Below, one piece after another: positions 8,843 through 16,874 of a stretch of 64,000 nucleotides of DNA. Every line of letters starts with the position of its first letter. The first letter of the stretch is position 1. The position numbers were made by a program, and so were the translations under genes. The notes below the pieces were generated by a model that worked only from the letters and a program-made list of their open reading frames with translations, ran no database searches and was not told the origin of the DNA. Origin of the DNA: Acidobacteriota bacterium (lineage in GTDB: Bacteria; Acidobacteriota; Holophagae; Holophagales; Holophagaceae); NCBI GenBank assembly GCA_016192145.1, contig JACPUT010000006.1:62001-126000 (forward strand), read 5' to 3'.

Positions 8843-8962
8843 GGGCGCCCGAAGCCAGTGGCCATTCCAGGTGTACGGTGTCTCGCGTATCGCCAGAGGC
8901 GATACTGAGAAAAAGTGGACGGGAGTGCGGGTGTATCCGAAGCCTTAAGGGCGCCCGAAGCC
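8804..8962 (+). repeat. Direct duplication of the NFACT gene 3' end
   Basis: About 53 bases (8804-8856) covering the last codons, stop and GGGCGCCC palindrome recur at 8910-8962 with one mismatch, an offset of 106. The spacer contains a perfect 8-bp hairpin (GTATCGCC/GGCGATAC, 8887-8905). The second copy is not part of any gene. Confidence 0.92.
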
Positions 8963-9009
8963 CTAGATCGAAGGAGCCAGGAACCAACGGCGGGAAAGGG
9001 GGGTCGTCA

Positions 9010-10023
9010 ATGGAATCGCGGATTCGCAGGCCTGCATTCCCAGTCCCTGAGGGGCCTTCCCGGGAGCGGGGGAGGAACCTGACGAATCGTCTAACCCTGT
9101 TGGCGCTTTGGATCCTCTTCGTGACGGGGGCTCACTTCAGCCTCGGCACCGACACCCATCGGGAGCATGTGTTGCACCTCGTGTTCGCGGGGCTCTACAT
9201 CCTGCCGATCGTGCTCTCCGCGCTGTGGTGGGGCCTTCGGGGGGGCTTGCCCACCAGCGCGGTGATATCCGGGATCTACCTGGTCCATATCCTGACCACC
9301 TGGGCAGGTCAGCCGATGGAGAACGCGAACCAGGCCGCCACCACGGGCGTATTCCTGTTCCTGGGAATCGTCACGGGCAGGCTCGTCGATCTGCAGGAGC
9401 GGGAGCGCCGCTTCCGGCTCGCCGAAGAGGCCCGCGCGCAGCGGCAAGCGGTTGTCCAGGGCTTGGCGAGCCTCGGGAATGCCCTTCACCACAGGGATGA
9501 ATCCACGCGCGAACACTGTGATCGGGTTGCGCAGGTGGCCGTCGGGATCGGCCGGCGGCGAGGTTTGTCCTCCGAGTCCCTGGAACTCCTCCGCCTGGCT
9601 GCCCTCGTGCATGACGTTGGGAAGATCGGCGTCCGGGACGACATCCTGCTCAAGGCGGAGGAACTGACGGCCGAGGAGCGCGCGCAGATCGAAAGGCATC
9701 CGGTCATCGCCGCCGAGATCCTGCGGCCGATCCAAGGGGCCGAGGTCATCGCGGAGATCGTCCTCTCCCACCATGAGTGCCCCGATGGCTCGGGATATCC
9801 CCGGGGCCTATCCGGCGAGGAAATCCTGATCGAAGCCAAGATCCTTCGGGTGGCCGATGTCCTGGACGCGCTGATGGAAGCCCGTCAGTACAAGCCCGCC
9901 ATGGAGCTCGAATCGGTGCTCGCCTTCATGGGCGGATGGGCCGGGACCAAGCTGGACCGGGCCAGCGTGGAGGAAGTCCAGGTCATGGGCCGAGAAGGAC
10001 TCCTGGGGCCTACTCCACCTTGA
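9010..10023 (+). CDS. Membrane HD-GYP domain protein (c-di-GMP phosphodiesterase)
   Basis: A 337-residue protein. The N-terminal half has about four hydrophobic segments (residues 25-120). A short linker leads to an HD-GYP domain at about 150-325 with HDVGKIGVRD near 201 and HHECPDGSGYPRGL near 254, the full metal and GYP signatures, so hydrolysis of c-di-GMP is likely. The frame runs upstream into the duplicated NFACT tail; the ATG at 9010, preceded by GGGAAAGGGGGG, is chosen. The 3' end overlaps the convergent SPOR gene by 14 nt. Confidence 0.9.
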   Translation: MESRIRRPAFPVPEGPSRERGRNLTNRLTLLALWILFVTGAHFSLGTDTHREHVLHLVFAGLYILPIVLSALWWGLRGGLPTSAVISGIYLVHILTTWAGQPMENANQAATTGVFLFLGIVTGRLVDLQERERRFRLAEEARAQRQAVVQGLASLGNALHHRDESTREHCDRVAQVAVGIGRRRGLSSESLELLRLAALVHDVGKIGVRDDILLKAEELTAEERAQIERHPVIAAEILRPIQGAEVIAEIVLSHHECPDGSGYPRGLSGEEILIEAKILRVADVLDALMEARQYKPAMELESVLAFMGGWAGTKLDRASVEEVQVMGREGLLGPTPP

Positions 10024-10510
10024 CGGCGAAGGCCTTGAATCCCGCCTTCTTCAGCTTCTCCGCAGTCTTGTCCATGGCGGCCTTTTCCGCGGGTTTGGCG
10101 AGGCGCACCTTGTGCTGACCCCCGTCCTTCAGGGTGATGGTAGTGAAGCCGGCGGACTTGGCCTTCTCGGCGACGCGCTTGGCTTCGGCGGCATCCTTGG
10201 TGGCCACGAGCTGGAGGGTCCACTTCTCGGGCGCCGCTTCCGATTTGGGTTCGGGCTTGGCGTCCGCCTTCGGCGGCTCGGGGCGCGTGTCCGCATCGGC
10301 GGCCTCGAGGGCCTTGAGCTGATCCGTGAGGCTCTCCGGCAGTTCCTTCAACTCCTCATCCAGGCTCTTGGCCTTGGGCCCGCGCAGGGCCGCGCCCTGC
10401 TTGCCCACCTGCACGCCCAGCACGAAGGCCAGGGCCAACAGCCCCGCGGCCATCATGGCGACCCAGGTGACGCTCCGGGGGTCGAGGGTGAGCTTGTCGC
10501 GGTTGGACAT
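10010..10510 (-). CDS. SPOR-domain membrane protein
   Basis: A 166-residue protein with a short cytoplasmic N terminus, one membrane segment (about residues 14-36), an acidic Pro/Lys-rich linker and a C-terminal SPOR-like domain (WTLQLVATKDAAEAKRVAEK through AFAVKVE). SPOR domains bind denuded septal peptidoglycan in division proteins such as FtsN. It is last in a minus-strand run that begins with an acyl carrier protein gene; the 5-base gap from the ketosynthase-like gene suggests one transcript, though a functional link is not evident. Confidence 0.85.
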   Translation of the reverse strand: MSNRDKLTLDPRSVTWVAMMAAGLLALAFVLGVQVGKQGAALRGPKAKSLDEELKELPESLTDQLKALEAADADTRPEPPKADAKPEPKSEAAPEKWTLQLVATKDAAEAKRVAEKAKSAGFTTITLKDGGQHKVRLAKPAEKAAMDKTAEKLKKAGFKAFAVKVE

Positions 10511-10515
10511 CGCCT

Positions 10516-11580
10516 CTAGCCTACAACCGCATCGAGGCGAAGGGCGTACTGGGGGCCGAAACTGGCGGGGCCGGTCACGAGCACGCTGGTGGCGGGCTCG
10601 AGCAGGGCCGCGCCGATGAGCTGGCCTCCGCAGCCGCAGAATTCGCCCCACAGGGCCTTGGGGGTGACGGGTTGGGGGAGGTTCGGCTGGGCCCAGAGTT
10701 CCCGCTCGGCGGCGTCCAATCGTCGCTCCCCGTTGGCGCCGCTGATCCAGCGTTCGGGCGGGGCCTGGAGCACCTCGCTCACGGCGGTGGTGAGACAGGC
10801 CGCCCGATCCGCGTATTCGTCTTCGGGGGCGAGCGAGGAGAGCCCGCCAATCGTGGCGCGGATGCGGGCGCCCCGGGCCCTGGCGTCGCCCTCGCGCTCC
10901 AGCAGGAAGGCCTGGGCGCCCTCGCCCATGAGCATGCCGCCGCCCTGCATGGGCTTGGGATCGCCGTGGCGGGCCGTCATGCGCGCGCCCTGCAGGATGT
11001 GGGTGAGCAGGGGGAAGATGGAGTCGAACCCGAGGACGAGCACCGCGTCGCAGCGGCCGGTGCGAAGCCAGCGCTGGGCCTGCTCCAGGGCTTCGAAGGC
11101 GGCCACTTCCCGCTCCAGCAGGGTGGCGCTGGGCCCCTTGATGCCGAAGGTGACGGCCACATACCCGCTGGGCGCGTTGGCCACGGAATTGGGGAAGAGC
11201 AGGGGGCTCGCCGCCTCGGGACCGCGCTCCAGGTAGGGGCGGTAGAAGGCCTCGCTGGCTTCGCTGCCGCCCGTGAGCGTGCCCGCCGAGAGGCCGATGC
11301 GCTCGCCGCCGAAGGCCTTGGGGTCCAGCCCCGCATCCGCGAAGGCCTGGGTGGCGGCCACCCAGGCGTAGCGGCTGGCGCGGTCGAGGCGTCGCAGCTG
11401 CATGGGCGGGATGATGCCCGCGGGCTTGAAGTCCGGGCACATGGCGGCCCGGCCGATGCCGGCTTCCGGGGCCAGTTCTTGGAAGCAGGGAAGGCCGGAG
11501 GCGAGGCTCGCGCGGGCGGCCTCGGGGCCGTCACCGCAGGGGAGCACGAGGCCGAGGCCCGTGATGGCGATGGTGCTCAT
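10516..11580 (-). CDS. Beta-ketoacyl synthase-like protein without catalytic residues (chain-length-factor-like)
   Basis: A 354-residue thiolase-fold protein (N terminus MSTIAITGLGLVLPCGDGPE). Aligned by eye to FabF, the active-site Cys region GPSxxxxxxC reads GPSATLLERE, giving Glu. The first catalytic His region reads ISGANG, and the second (GHxxGAAG in FabF) reads GEFCGCGG. All three catalytic residues are therefore missing. This is the pattern of the KS-beta/chain-length factor of type II polyketide and aryl-polyene systems, which pairs with an active ketosynthase. The gene overlaps the active KS by 4 nt, consistent with a heterodimer. The frame extends further upstream, but the ATG at 11580 starts the conserved fold. 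Confidence 0.85.
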   Translation of the reverse strand: MSTIAITGLGLVLPCGDGPEAARASLASGLPCFQELAPEAGIGRAAMCPDFKPAGIIPPMQLRRLDRASRYAWVAATQAFADAGLDPKAFGGERIGLSAGTLTGGSEASEAFYRPYLERGPEAASPLLFPNSVANAPSGYVAVTFGIKGPSATLLEREVAAFEALEQAQRWLRTGRCDAVLVLGFDSIFPLLTHILQGARMTARHGDPKPMQGGGMLMGEGAQAFLLEREGDARARGARIRATIGGLSSLAPEDEYADRAACLTTAVSEVLQAPPERWISGANGERRLDAAERELWAQPNLPQPVTPKALWGEFCGCGGQLIGAALLEPATSVLVTGPASFGPQYALRLDAVVG

Positions 11581-12755
11581 CGGCCCCCCCATCGGCCCAG
11601 CGCCAGGCTCACGTTGTTGCCGCCAAATGCAAACGCATTCACCAGCGCCACCCGGATCTCCCGCTGCTTGGCCACCAGGGGGGTGCAATCGAGATCGCAT
11701 TCGGGATCCTGCTCCTCCAGGCGCAGGGTGGGGCTCACCACCTGATCCCGCAGGGCCAGCACCGCCACGGCCGCGCTGAGGGCACCCGAAGCGCCCAGGG
11801 TGTGCCCGAACTGGCTCTTGGTGCTGGTGACGGAGACGCGATCGGCGGCTTCGCCCAGGGCGCGGCGGATGGCGCGGCATTCGGCCCCATCGTTGGCGGG
11901 GGTGGCCGTGCCGTGGGCGCAGACGAGATCCACGCGGGAGGGCTCCACCTGGGCCGTGCGCAGGGCCATGGCCATGGCGCGCCAGGCGCCCTCGCCTTCG
12001 GGGTGGGGGGCCGTGGGGTGGTGGGCGTCCATGGAGGCGCCGTAGCCGAGCACCTCCGCGAGGATCTCCGCGCCCCGGGCCCGGGCCAATTCCAGGGGTT
12101 CGAGGATGAGCTGCACGCCCCCTTCACCCAGGTTCAGACCCGCGCGATCCCTGGAGAAGGGGCGGCACTTGGCGGCGTCCACGGCCCGCAGGCTGGAGAA
12201 GCCGCTCCAGGTCATGCGGCAGAGGTTCTCGGCGCCCCCCGCCACGGCCAGATCCAGTTCGTCGGCCTGGATGCGCTCCAGGGCCTGGCCCAGCCCCAGG
12301 AGGCTGCTGGAGCAGGCGTTCATCACCGTGCTGCGGGCCCCCGAGGCGCCGAGCCGGGCGGCCAGGGCGTCCGTCACGGTATTCGGCGTGTTGTAGGCCA
12401 TGCGGGCGGCTTTGGGGCGACGCCCGACGGCCACTTCATCCAGGAAATGCTCGGCCCCCGGCAGGCTGGAGGTGCCGGCGCCCTGGAACACGCCCATGCG
12501 GCGGGGAGGGAGGTTCGGCTTCCAATCGTCCAGGGCCTCCTCCAGGGCCAGCAGGGCCTGGGTCTCGCAGAAACTGTTGGGGGAGGTGTCGGGGACGCGG
12601 ACCTCGCCGCCGATCTGGGCCGGTTCCTTGGGCAGGTGCAACTTGGTGAGGGGGCCCAGGCCGTCGCGGCCCTCGAGCATGCCCTGCCAGGTGGCCTCGC
12701 GGGTGGGGGCGATGCTGGAGACGAAACCGACGCCGGTGACGACGACGCGCCTCAA
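11577..12755 (-). CDS. Beta-ketoacyl-ACP synthase (FabF-like, active)
   Basis: A 392-residue condensing enzyme. Active Cys is in VMNACSSSLL near residue 143, the first His in VCAHGTATPAND near 276, and the second His in TKSQFGHTLGASG near 312; the C terminus NAFAFGGNNVSLAL is typical of FabF. It should catalyse decarboxylative Claisen condensation of malonyl-ACP with an acyl-ACP. It overlaps the dehydratase gene upstream and the non-catalytic KS downstream, each by 4 nt. The operon context points to a dedicated product rather than housekeeping fatty acid synthesis, but no ketoreductase or acyltransferase is adjacent. Confidence 0.92.
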   Translation of the reverse strand: MRRVVVTGVGFVSSIAPTREATWQGMLEGRDGLGPLTKLHLPKEPAQIGGEVRVPDTSPNSFCETQALLALEEALDDWKPNLPPRRMGVFQGAGTSSLPGAEHFLDEVAVGRRPKAARMAYNTPNTVTDALAARLGASGARSTVMNACSSSLLGLGQALERIQADELDLAVAGGAENLCRMTWSGFSSLRAVDAAKCRPFSRDRAGLNLGEGGVQLILEPLELARARGAEILAEVLGYGASMDAHHPTAPHPEGEGAWRAMAMALRTAQVEPSRVDLVCAHGTATPANDGAECRAIRRALGEAADRVSVTSTKSQFGHTLGASGALSAAVAVLALRDQVVSPTLRLEEQDPECDLDCTPLVAKQREIRVALVNAFAFGGNNVSLALGRWGGR

Positions 12756-13168
12756 GGGCCCACCTTCTTGACCATGAGCTTGGCGGAGCAGAGTACCCGG
12801 CCCTCGCAGGACACGGTGCCCGCGAGTTTCATCATCCCGGCGAAGGAGCCCTCGGACAGGACCTCCAGGCGCAGCCGGTCGCCGGGAAAGGCCGGGGCCT
12901 TGAAGCGGGCGTCCTGAACGCCGGCCAGGAAGATGGCCTTGCCCGTGAGGCTGTCCGTTTCCAGGAAGCCACCGGCCTGGGCCAGCATCTCGATCATCAG
13001 GACGCCGGGCACGAGGGGGCGGCCCTGGAAGTGGCCCTGGAGGATGGGATCCCCGTAGCTCACGAGCTTTTCAGCCACCACGCGCACGCCGGGTTCCCGC
13101 TCGAGGATCCGATCCACCAGCAGGAAGGGGTGCCGGTGGGGGAGGTGCTCCTGGATGCCGTCCGTCAC
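12752..13168 (-). CDS. 3-hydroxyacyl-ACP dehydratase (FabZ-like)
   Basis: A 138-residue hot-dog-fold protein with the FabZ signature: LPHRHPFLLVDRI near residue 9, catalytic His in GHFQGRPLVPG near 50, and Glu in VLMIEMLAQAGG near 64. It dehydrates 3-hydroxyacyl-ACP. It sits 3 bases after the acyl carrier protein gene and overlaps the ketosynthase gene by 4 nt. Confidence 0.92.
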   Translation of the reverse strand: MTDGIQEHLPHRHPFLLVDRILEREPGVRVVAEKLVSYGDPILQGHFQGRPLVPGVLMIEMLAQAGGFLETDSLTGKAIFLAGVQDARFKAPAFPGDRLRLEVLSEGSFAGMMKLAGTVSCEGRVLCSAKLMVKKVGP

Positions 13169-13171
13169 GGG

Positions 13172-13429
13172 TCAGGCGGTGCGGTGCTGGCCGATGTAGG
13201 TGGCGAGCGCTTCCGCGGACTTGAAGGCCTGCATCCCGGCGGCCTCGTCCTCGATCTTCACGCCGAAGGTCTGCTCGATCCCGAGCACCAGCTCCAGGGC
13301 GTCGATGCTGTCCAGGCCGAGGCCCTCACCGAACAGGGGCGCCTGATCGTCGATATCCGCGGGGGTCATGCCCTCCAGCTTCAGGCGCTGGATGATCATT
13401 TCTTTGACTTCGAGCTTCAGATCGGACAT
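13172..13429 (-). CDS. Acyl carrier protein
   Basis: An 85-residue acidic ACP with the phosphopantetheine attachment Ser in GLGLDSIDALEL near residue 40. Aspartate-Ser-Ile-Asp is the variant common in specialised ACPs, compared with DSLD in AcpP. It is the first gene of the operon ACP, dehydratase, KS, KS-like, SPOR, and is encoded divergently from nuoA. Confidence 0.93.
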   Translation of the reverse strand: MSDLKLEVKEMIIQRLKLEGMTPADIDDQAPLFGEGLGLDSIDALELVLGIEQTFGVKIEDEAAGMQAFKSAEALATYIGQHRTA

Positions 13430-13594
13430 GGGCGGCCTTGATGGAAGCCCCCATTGTAGCCCGGGCCTCCCGGCCCGATGGAGGCCCTTCCTGGAGATTT
13501 ACGGCCTGGAGACGGCCGGACGAGCGTCACGCCCGACCAACAAGGGGCCCCATTTCAGGCCCAGTGCACTAGAATGGGCGGTTGGGGTCCGACC

Positions 13595-13972
13595 ATGAAT
13601 CCTGCTGCTCCCTTTCTTCCCGTGCTCATCCTGATCGCGCTCGCCAGCGTGGTCGCGGTGGCGATCCTGGCCTTGTCCGGGTGGCTGCTGCCCAAGCTGA
13701 AGCCGAACAATCCGCAGGATGCCAAGCTCCTGCCCTTCGAGTGTGGCGTGCCGCCCGTGCAGGAAGGCGCCCGGCACCGCTACAGCGTGAAGTTCTACCT
13801 CGTCGCCATGCTCTTCATCCTGTTCGACGTGGAAGCGGCCTTCCTCCTGCCCTGGGCGGTGACCTACAAGGCCCACGCCTGGACCTTCTGGGCGATGCTG
13901 AGCTTCATGGCCACCTTGCTGGTGGGCTTCATCTACGCCTGGGGCAAGGGTGCCCTGGACTGGGAACGCTAG
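13595..13972 (+). CDS. nuoA: NADH-quinone oxidoreductase subunit A
   Basis: A 125-residue membrane subunit with three hydrophobic segments. Conserved features are [24 protein letters not shown] and [15 protein letters not shown], the signature of NuoA/ND3. The ATG at 13595 is chosen because an earlier in-frame start lacks NuoA similarity. It is first in a tightly spaced nuoABCD run. Confidence 0.96.
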   Translation: MNPAAPFLPVLILIALASVVAVAILALSGWLLPKLKPNNPQDAKLLPFECGVPPVQEGARHRYSVKFYLVAMLFILFDVEAAFLLPWAVTYKAHAWTFWAMLSFMATLLVGFIYAWGKGALDWER

Positions 13973-13988
13973 GTCGGGGGATCAACAC

Positions 13989-14597
13989 ATGAGCGAGATG
14001 AACCTCCAAGAGGCCGTCGTCACCACGCGTCTGGATGCGGTGGTGAACTGGGGCCGCAAGAACAGCCTCTGGCCCCTGCCCTTCGGCACCGCCTGCTGCG
14101 CCATCGAGTTCATGAGCGTGATGGCTTCGAAGTACGACATGAGCCGCTTCGGCGCCGAGGCCATGCGCTTCAGCCCCCGCCAGAGCGACATGATGCTCGT
14201 GCTCGGCACCGTCACCAACAAAATGGCCCCCGTGCTGCGCACCATCTACGCCCAGATGGCCGAGCCCAAGTGGGTGATCAGCGTGGGCGTGTGCGCCAGC
14301 TCGGGCGGCATGTACCGCACCTACGCCACCCTGCAGGGCATCGACCGCATCATCCCCGTGGACGTCTACGTGCCCGGCTGCCCGCCCCGCCCCGAGAGCA
14401 TGCTCTACGGCGTGATGAAGCTGCAGGAGAAGATCGAGAAGGAGGGCCTCGGCATGCGCAAGGATCACATCCGGCGCTTCTACGAGAGCCTGGAGCGCCA
14501 GAAGGAGCTGGAGGCGCGAACGGGCCTCACGGGCCAGCAGGCCATCCGCGAAATGCTCCTGGACGCCGCCGCCACCGGCGCTCCCACCATCTTCTGA
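13989..14597 (+). CDS. nuoB: NADH-quinone oxidoreductase subunit B
   Basis: A 202-residue subunit carrying the N2 [4Fe-4S] cluster. The ligands are visible: tandem Cys in [10 protein letters not shown], Cys in VGVCASSGG and Cys in [10 protein letters not shown]2 is the terminal electron donor to quinone. The C-terminal 50 residues form a longer tail than in E. coli NuoB. The start at 13989 is 16 bases after nuoA. Confidence 0.97.
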   Translation: MSEMNLQEAVVTTRLDAVVNWGRKNSLWPLPFGTACCAIEFMSVMASKYDMSRFGAEAMRFSPRQSDMMLVLGTVTNKMAPVLRTIYAQMAEPKWVISVGVCASSGGMYRTYATLQGIDRIIPVDVYVPGCPPRPESMLYGVMKLQEKIEKEGLGMRKDHIRRFYESLERQKELEARTGLTGQQAIREMLLDAAATGAPTIF

Positions 14598-14605
14598 GGC
14601 TGATC

Positions 14606-15088
14606 ATGGTTACCGAGCACATCGAAGAACAGCTCCCGGGCGCCGTGCAGGACAAGCACGACTTCCGGGGGGACCACACCATCGTCGTGGGCGCGGAGAA
14701 CCTCCTCGCCGTGGCGGACCTCCTCTTCAAGGAGGGCTTCCAGTTCCTCGTGGATGTCACCGCCGTGGATTGGCCCGAGCGTGAGGGTGCCCGCTTCGAC
14801 GTCGTCTACCACTGGCTGAACCTCACCTCCCAGGAGCGCCTGCGGGTGAAGGTGCCCGTGGCGGAGGGGGCCTCCGTCCCCAGCCTGGTGTCCCGCTTCA
14901 AGACGGCGGATTGGTATGAGCGCGAGGTCTACGACATGTTCGGCGTGATCTTCGACGGCCACCCCAACCTGCAGCGCCTCCTCACGTGGCCCGACTTCCC
15001 CGGCCACGCCCTTCGCAAGGACTTCCCGCTGGATGGCGGGGATGCCTTCTGCATGGATGGGTGCACCGCGCCCTACAACCGGGGTTAG
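14606..15088 (+). CDS. nuoC: NADH-quinone oxidoreductase subunit C
   Basis: A 160-residue peripheral-arm subunit with the NuoC signature: DVTAVDW, then TADWYEREVYDMFGVIFDGHPNLQRLL near residue 95 and GHALRKDFPL near 132. It is a separate gene and not fused to NuoD as in E. coli. Start at 14606, 8 bases after nuoB. Confidence 0.95.
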   Translation: MVTEHIEEQLPGAVQDKHDFRGDHTIVVGAENLLAVADLLFKEGFQFLVDVTAVDWPEREGARFDVVYHWLNLTSQERLRVKVPVAEGASVPSLVSRFKTADWYEREVYDMFGVIFDGHPNLQRLLTWPDFPGHALRKDFPLDGGDAFCMDGCTAPYNRG

Positions 15089-15097
15089 GTGACGACG

Positions 15098-16306
15098 ATG
15101 GACAGCATTGCAATCACCCGGCAGATGCTCGACGGCGATCGCATGATCGTCAACATGGGCCCCTCCCATCCCGTGACCCACGGGACGCTCCGCATCGTGC
15201 TGGAGCTGGAGGGCGAGCTCATCATGAAGGCCACCCCGGAAATGGGCTACCTCCACCGCGGCGTGGAGAAGCTGGGCGAGAACCTCAGCTACAACCAGTT
15301 CATCCCCCTCACGGATCGCCTGGACTACTGCTCCAGCATCCTCAACAACGTGGGCTACGCCGTGGCCGTGGAAAAGCTCCTGGGCATCCAGGATCCCCCG
15401 CGCAGCCGCGTCATCCGCGTGATGGTGAGCGAGCTGGCCCGCATCGCCGACCACATCGTCTGCCTCGGCATCAACGCCGTGGACATCGGCGCCTTCACGG
15501 CCTTCCTCTACCTCTTCAAGCAGCGCGAGACCATCTACGACCTCTTCGAGATGGCGGCCGGCCAGCGCATGCACACGAGCTTCACCCGCGTGGGTGGCCT
15601 CATGCGCGACCTGCCCCCGGAGTTCCTGCCCCTCTTCGACCGCTTCATGGAGGAGTGCCCCGCCGCCATCGATGAGCTGGAGACGCTGCTCACCCGCAAT
15701 CCCATCTGGCACGACCGCACCAAGGGCGTGGGCGCCATGAGCATCGAGGACGCCGTGAACTGGGGTTACACGGGCCCCTGCCTCCGCGCCAGCGGGCTCG
15801 CCCAAGACCTTCGCGTGGCCCAGCCCTACCTGGACTACGAGACCTACGACTTCGACATCCCCGTGGGCACCACGGGCGACGTGTTCGACCGCTACCTCGT
15901 CCGCGTGGAGGAGATGCGGCAGTCCCTGCGCATCCTCGCCCAGGCCAAGCGGAAGCTCGCCGAGGTGGGCCCCGGCCCCGTGATCGTCGAGGACTACAAG
16001 ATCGCCCTCCCCCCCAAGGAGAAGGTCTACACCCGGATGGAGAGCCTCATCCACCACTTCAAGCTCATCATGCACGGCATCGAGATGCCCGTCGGTGAGG
16101 TCTACAGCAGCACCGAGGCCGCCAACGGCGAGCTGGGCTTCTACATCGTCAGTGATGGCGGCAAGAACCCCTACCGCATCCGGGTGCGTCCCCCCTGCCT
16201 CCCCATCTTCAGCTCCTTCGATGAGAAGGTGCGAGGTCGGCTCATCGCTGATGCCGTCGCCGAGCTCGGCGCTATGAACGTCATTGCCGGCGAACTCGAT
16301 CGGTAG
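15098..16306 (+). CDS. nuoD: NADH-quinone oxidoreductase subunit D
   Basis: A 402-residue 49-kDa subunit, forming the quinone pocket with NuoB. Features are NMGPSHPVTHGTLR near residue 15, the conserved His and Tyr in MGYLHRGVEKL near 44, MRTSF-like MHTSFTRVGGLMRDLP near 157 and RPPCLPIFSS near the C terminus. ATG at 15098 has AGGTGA five bases upstream; a GTG at 15089 is a weaker alternative. The last codons and terminator are duplicated downstream. nuoEF follow only 3 kb later. Confidence 0.96.
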   Translation: MDSIAITRQMLDGDRMIVNMGPSHPVTHGTLRIVLELEGELIMKATPEMGYLHRGVEKLGENLSYNQFIPLTDRLDYCSSILNNVGYAVAVEKLLGIQDPPRSRVIRVMVSELARIADHIVCLGINAVDIGAFTAFLYLFKQRETIYDLFEMAAGQRMHTSFTRVGGLMRDLPPEFLPLFDRFMEECPAAIDELETLLTRNPIWHDRTKGVGAMSIEDAVNWGYTGPCLRASGLAQDLRVAQPYLDYETYDFDIPVGTTGDVFDRYLVRVEEMRQSLRILAQAKRKLAEVGPGPVIVEDYKIALPPKEKVYTRMESLIHHFKLIMHGIEMPVGEVYSSTEAANGELGFYIVSDGGKNPYRIRVRPPCLPIFSSFDEKVRGRLIADAVAELGAMNVIAGELDR

Positions 16307-16506
16307 GCGCTGAACAGGGGGCGATGAGCCTCCCTCCTATCGCGGGCCTCCACAGGAGGCCCGCTCCCGTTTCGCCTGCGGCTCAACGGAGTCGGGACAT
16401 CGCTGATGCCGTCGCCGAGCTCGGGGCCATGAACGTCATTGCTGGCGAACTCGATCGGTAGGCGCTGAACAGGGGGCGATGAGCCTCCCTCCTATCGCGG
16501 GCCTCC
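16243..16506 (+). repeat. Tandem duplication of the nuoD 3' end with its terminator
   Basis: Bases 16243-16351, covering the last 20 codons of nuoD, the stop and the first arm of its terminator, recur at 16398-16506 (offset 155) with about three mismatches. The second copy lacks the rest of the gene. Similarity also continues past the terminators and into about 16550-16605, which may be a decayed third copy. Confidence 0.93.
16342..16364 (+). terminator. Terminator after nuoD
   Basis: A perfect 10-bp stem GCGGGCCTCC/GGAGGCCCGC with a 3-base loop, then TCCCGTTT. It lies 36 bases after the nuoD stop. Confidence 0.75.
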
Positions 16507-16520
16507 TTTTGGAGGCCCGC
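16497..16520 (+). terminator. Duplicated copy of the nuoD terminator
   Basis: The same 10-bp stem as at 16342-16364, now with a TTTT loop, followed by TCTCGTT. It is part of the 155-base duplication, so the transcript meets two terminators in series. Confidence 0.7.
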
Positions 16521-16756
16521 TCTCGTTGCGCCCATGGCTTGGCGGAGCCAGGAGATCGCGGAGGCCTTCGCCTGGCTGGCCGTCCTGATCTCGAGGTTGA
16601 TCGGACGATTCTGCCGTGAGGGTCGGAAGGGGGCCCATGGCGCCCGGGACCTTGGTGGGAGAGGGTAGGTTAAAAGTGCCTTTGGTGGGATTTTCCCGGT
16701 AGCGATGGATTTTTAAATCAAGAAAACAAAGAAAGATAGATCCGCATCAGGTCCTC

Positions 16757-16771
16757 TGGCACGTCCAATGC
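16757..16771 (+). promoter_or_regulatory. Sigma-54 (RpoN) promoter of the flagellin gene
   Basis: TGGCACGTCCAATGC fits the -24/-12 consensus, with GG and GC separated by exactly 10 bases. A start of transcription near 16783 would leave a leader of about 90 bases. Sigma-54 control of flagellin is known in several phyla. Confidence 0.72.
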
Positions 16772-16874
16772 GAAAGGTCCCCGCCCCCACGGATGGGGGC
16801 CCCGGCCGAAGCCGGTCCAAGTCCATCACCGGCGCGGTGGCCCGCGCCCCGCGGGATTCCGCCAAGGAGGAGCC

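Larger units (their letters stand above)
16307..16874 (+). other. Gene-free stretch between nuoD and flagellin
   Basis: This 568-base interval holds the duplicated nuoD end, two terminators, an AT-richer patch (about 16665-16740) and the flagellin promoter and leader. No additional reading frame looks coding. The leader contains a GC-rich hairpin around 16779-16807. Confidence 0.7.
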
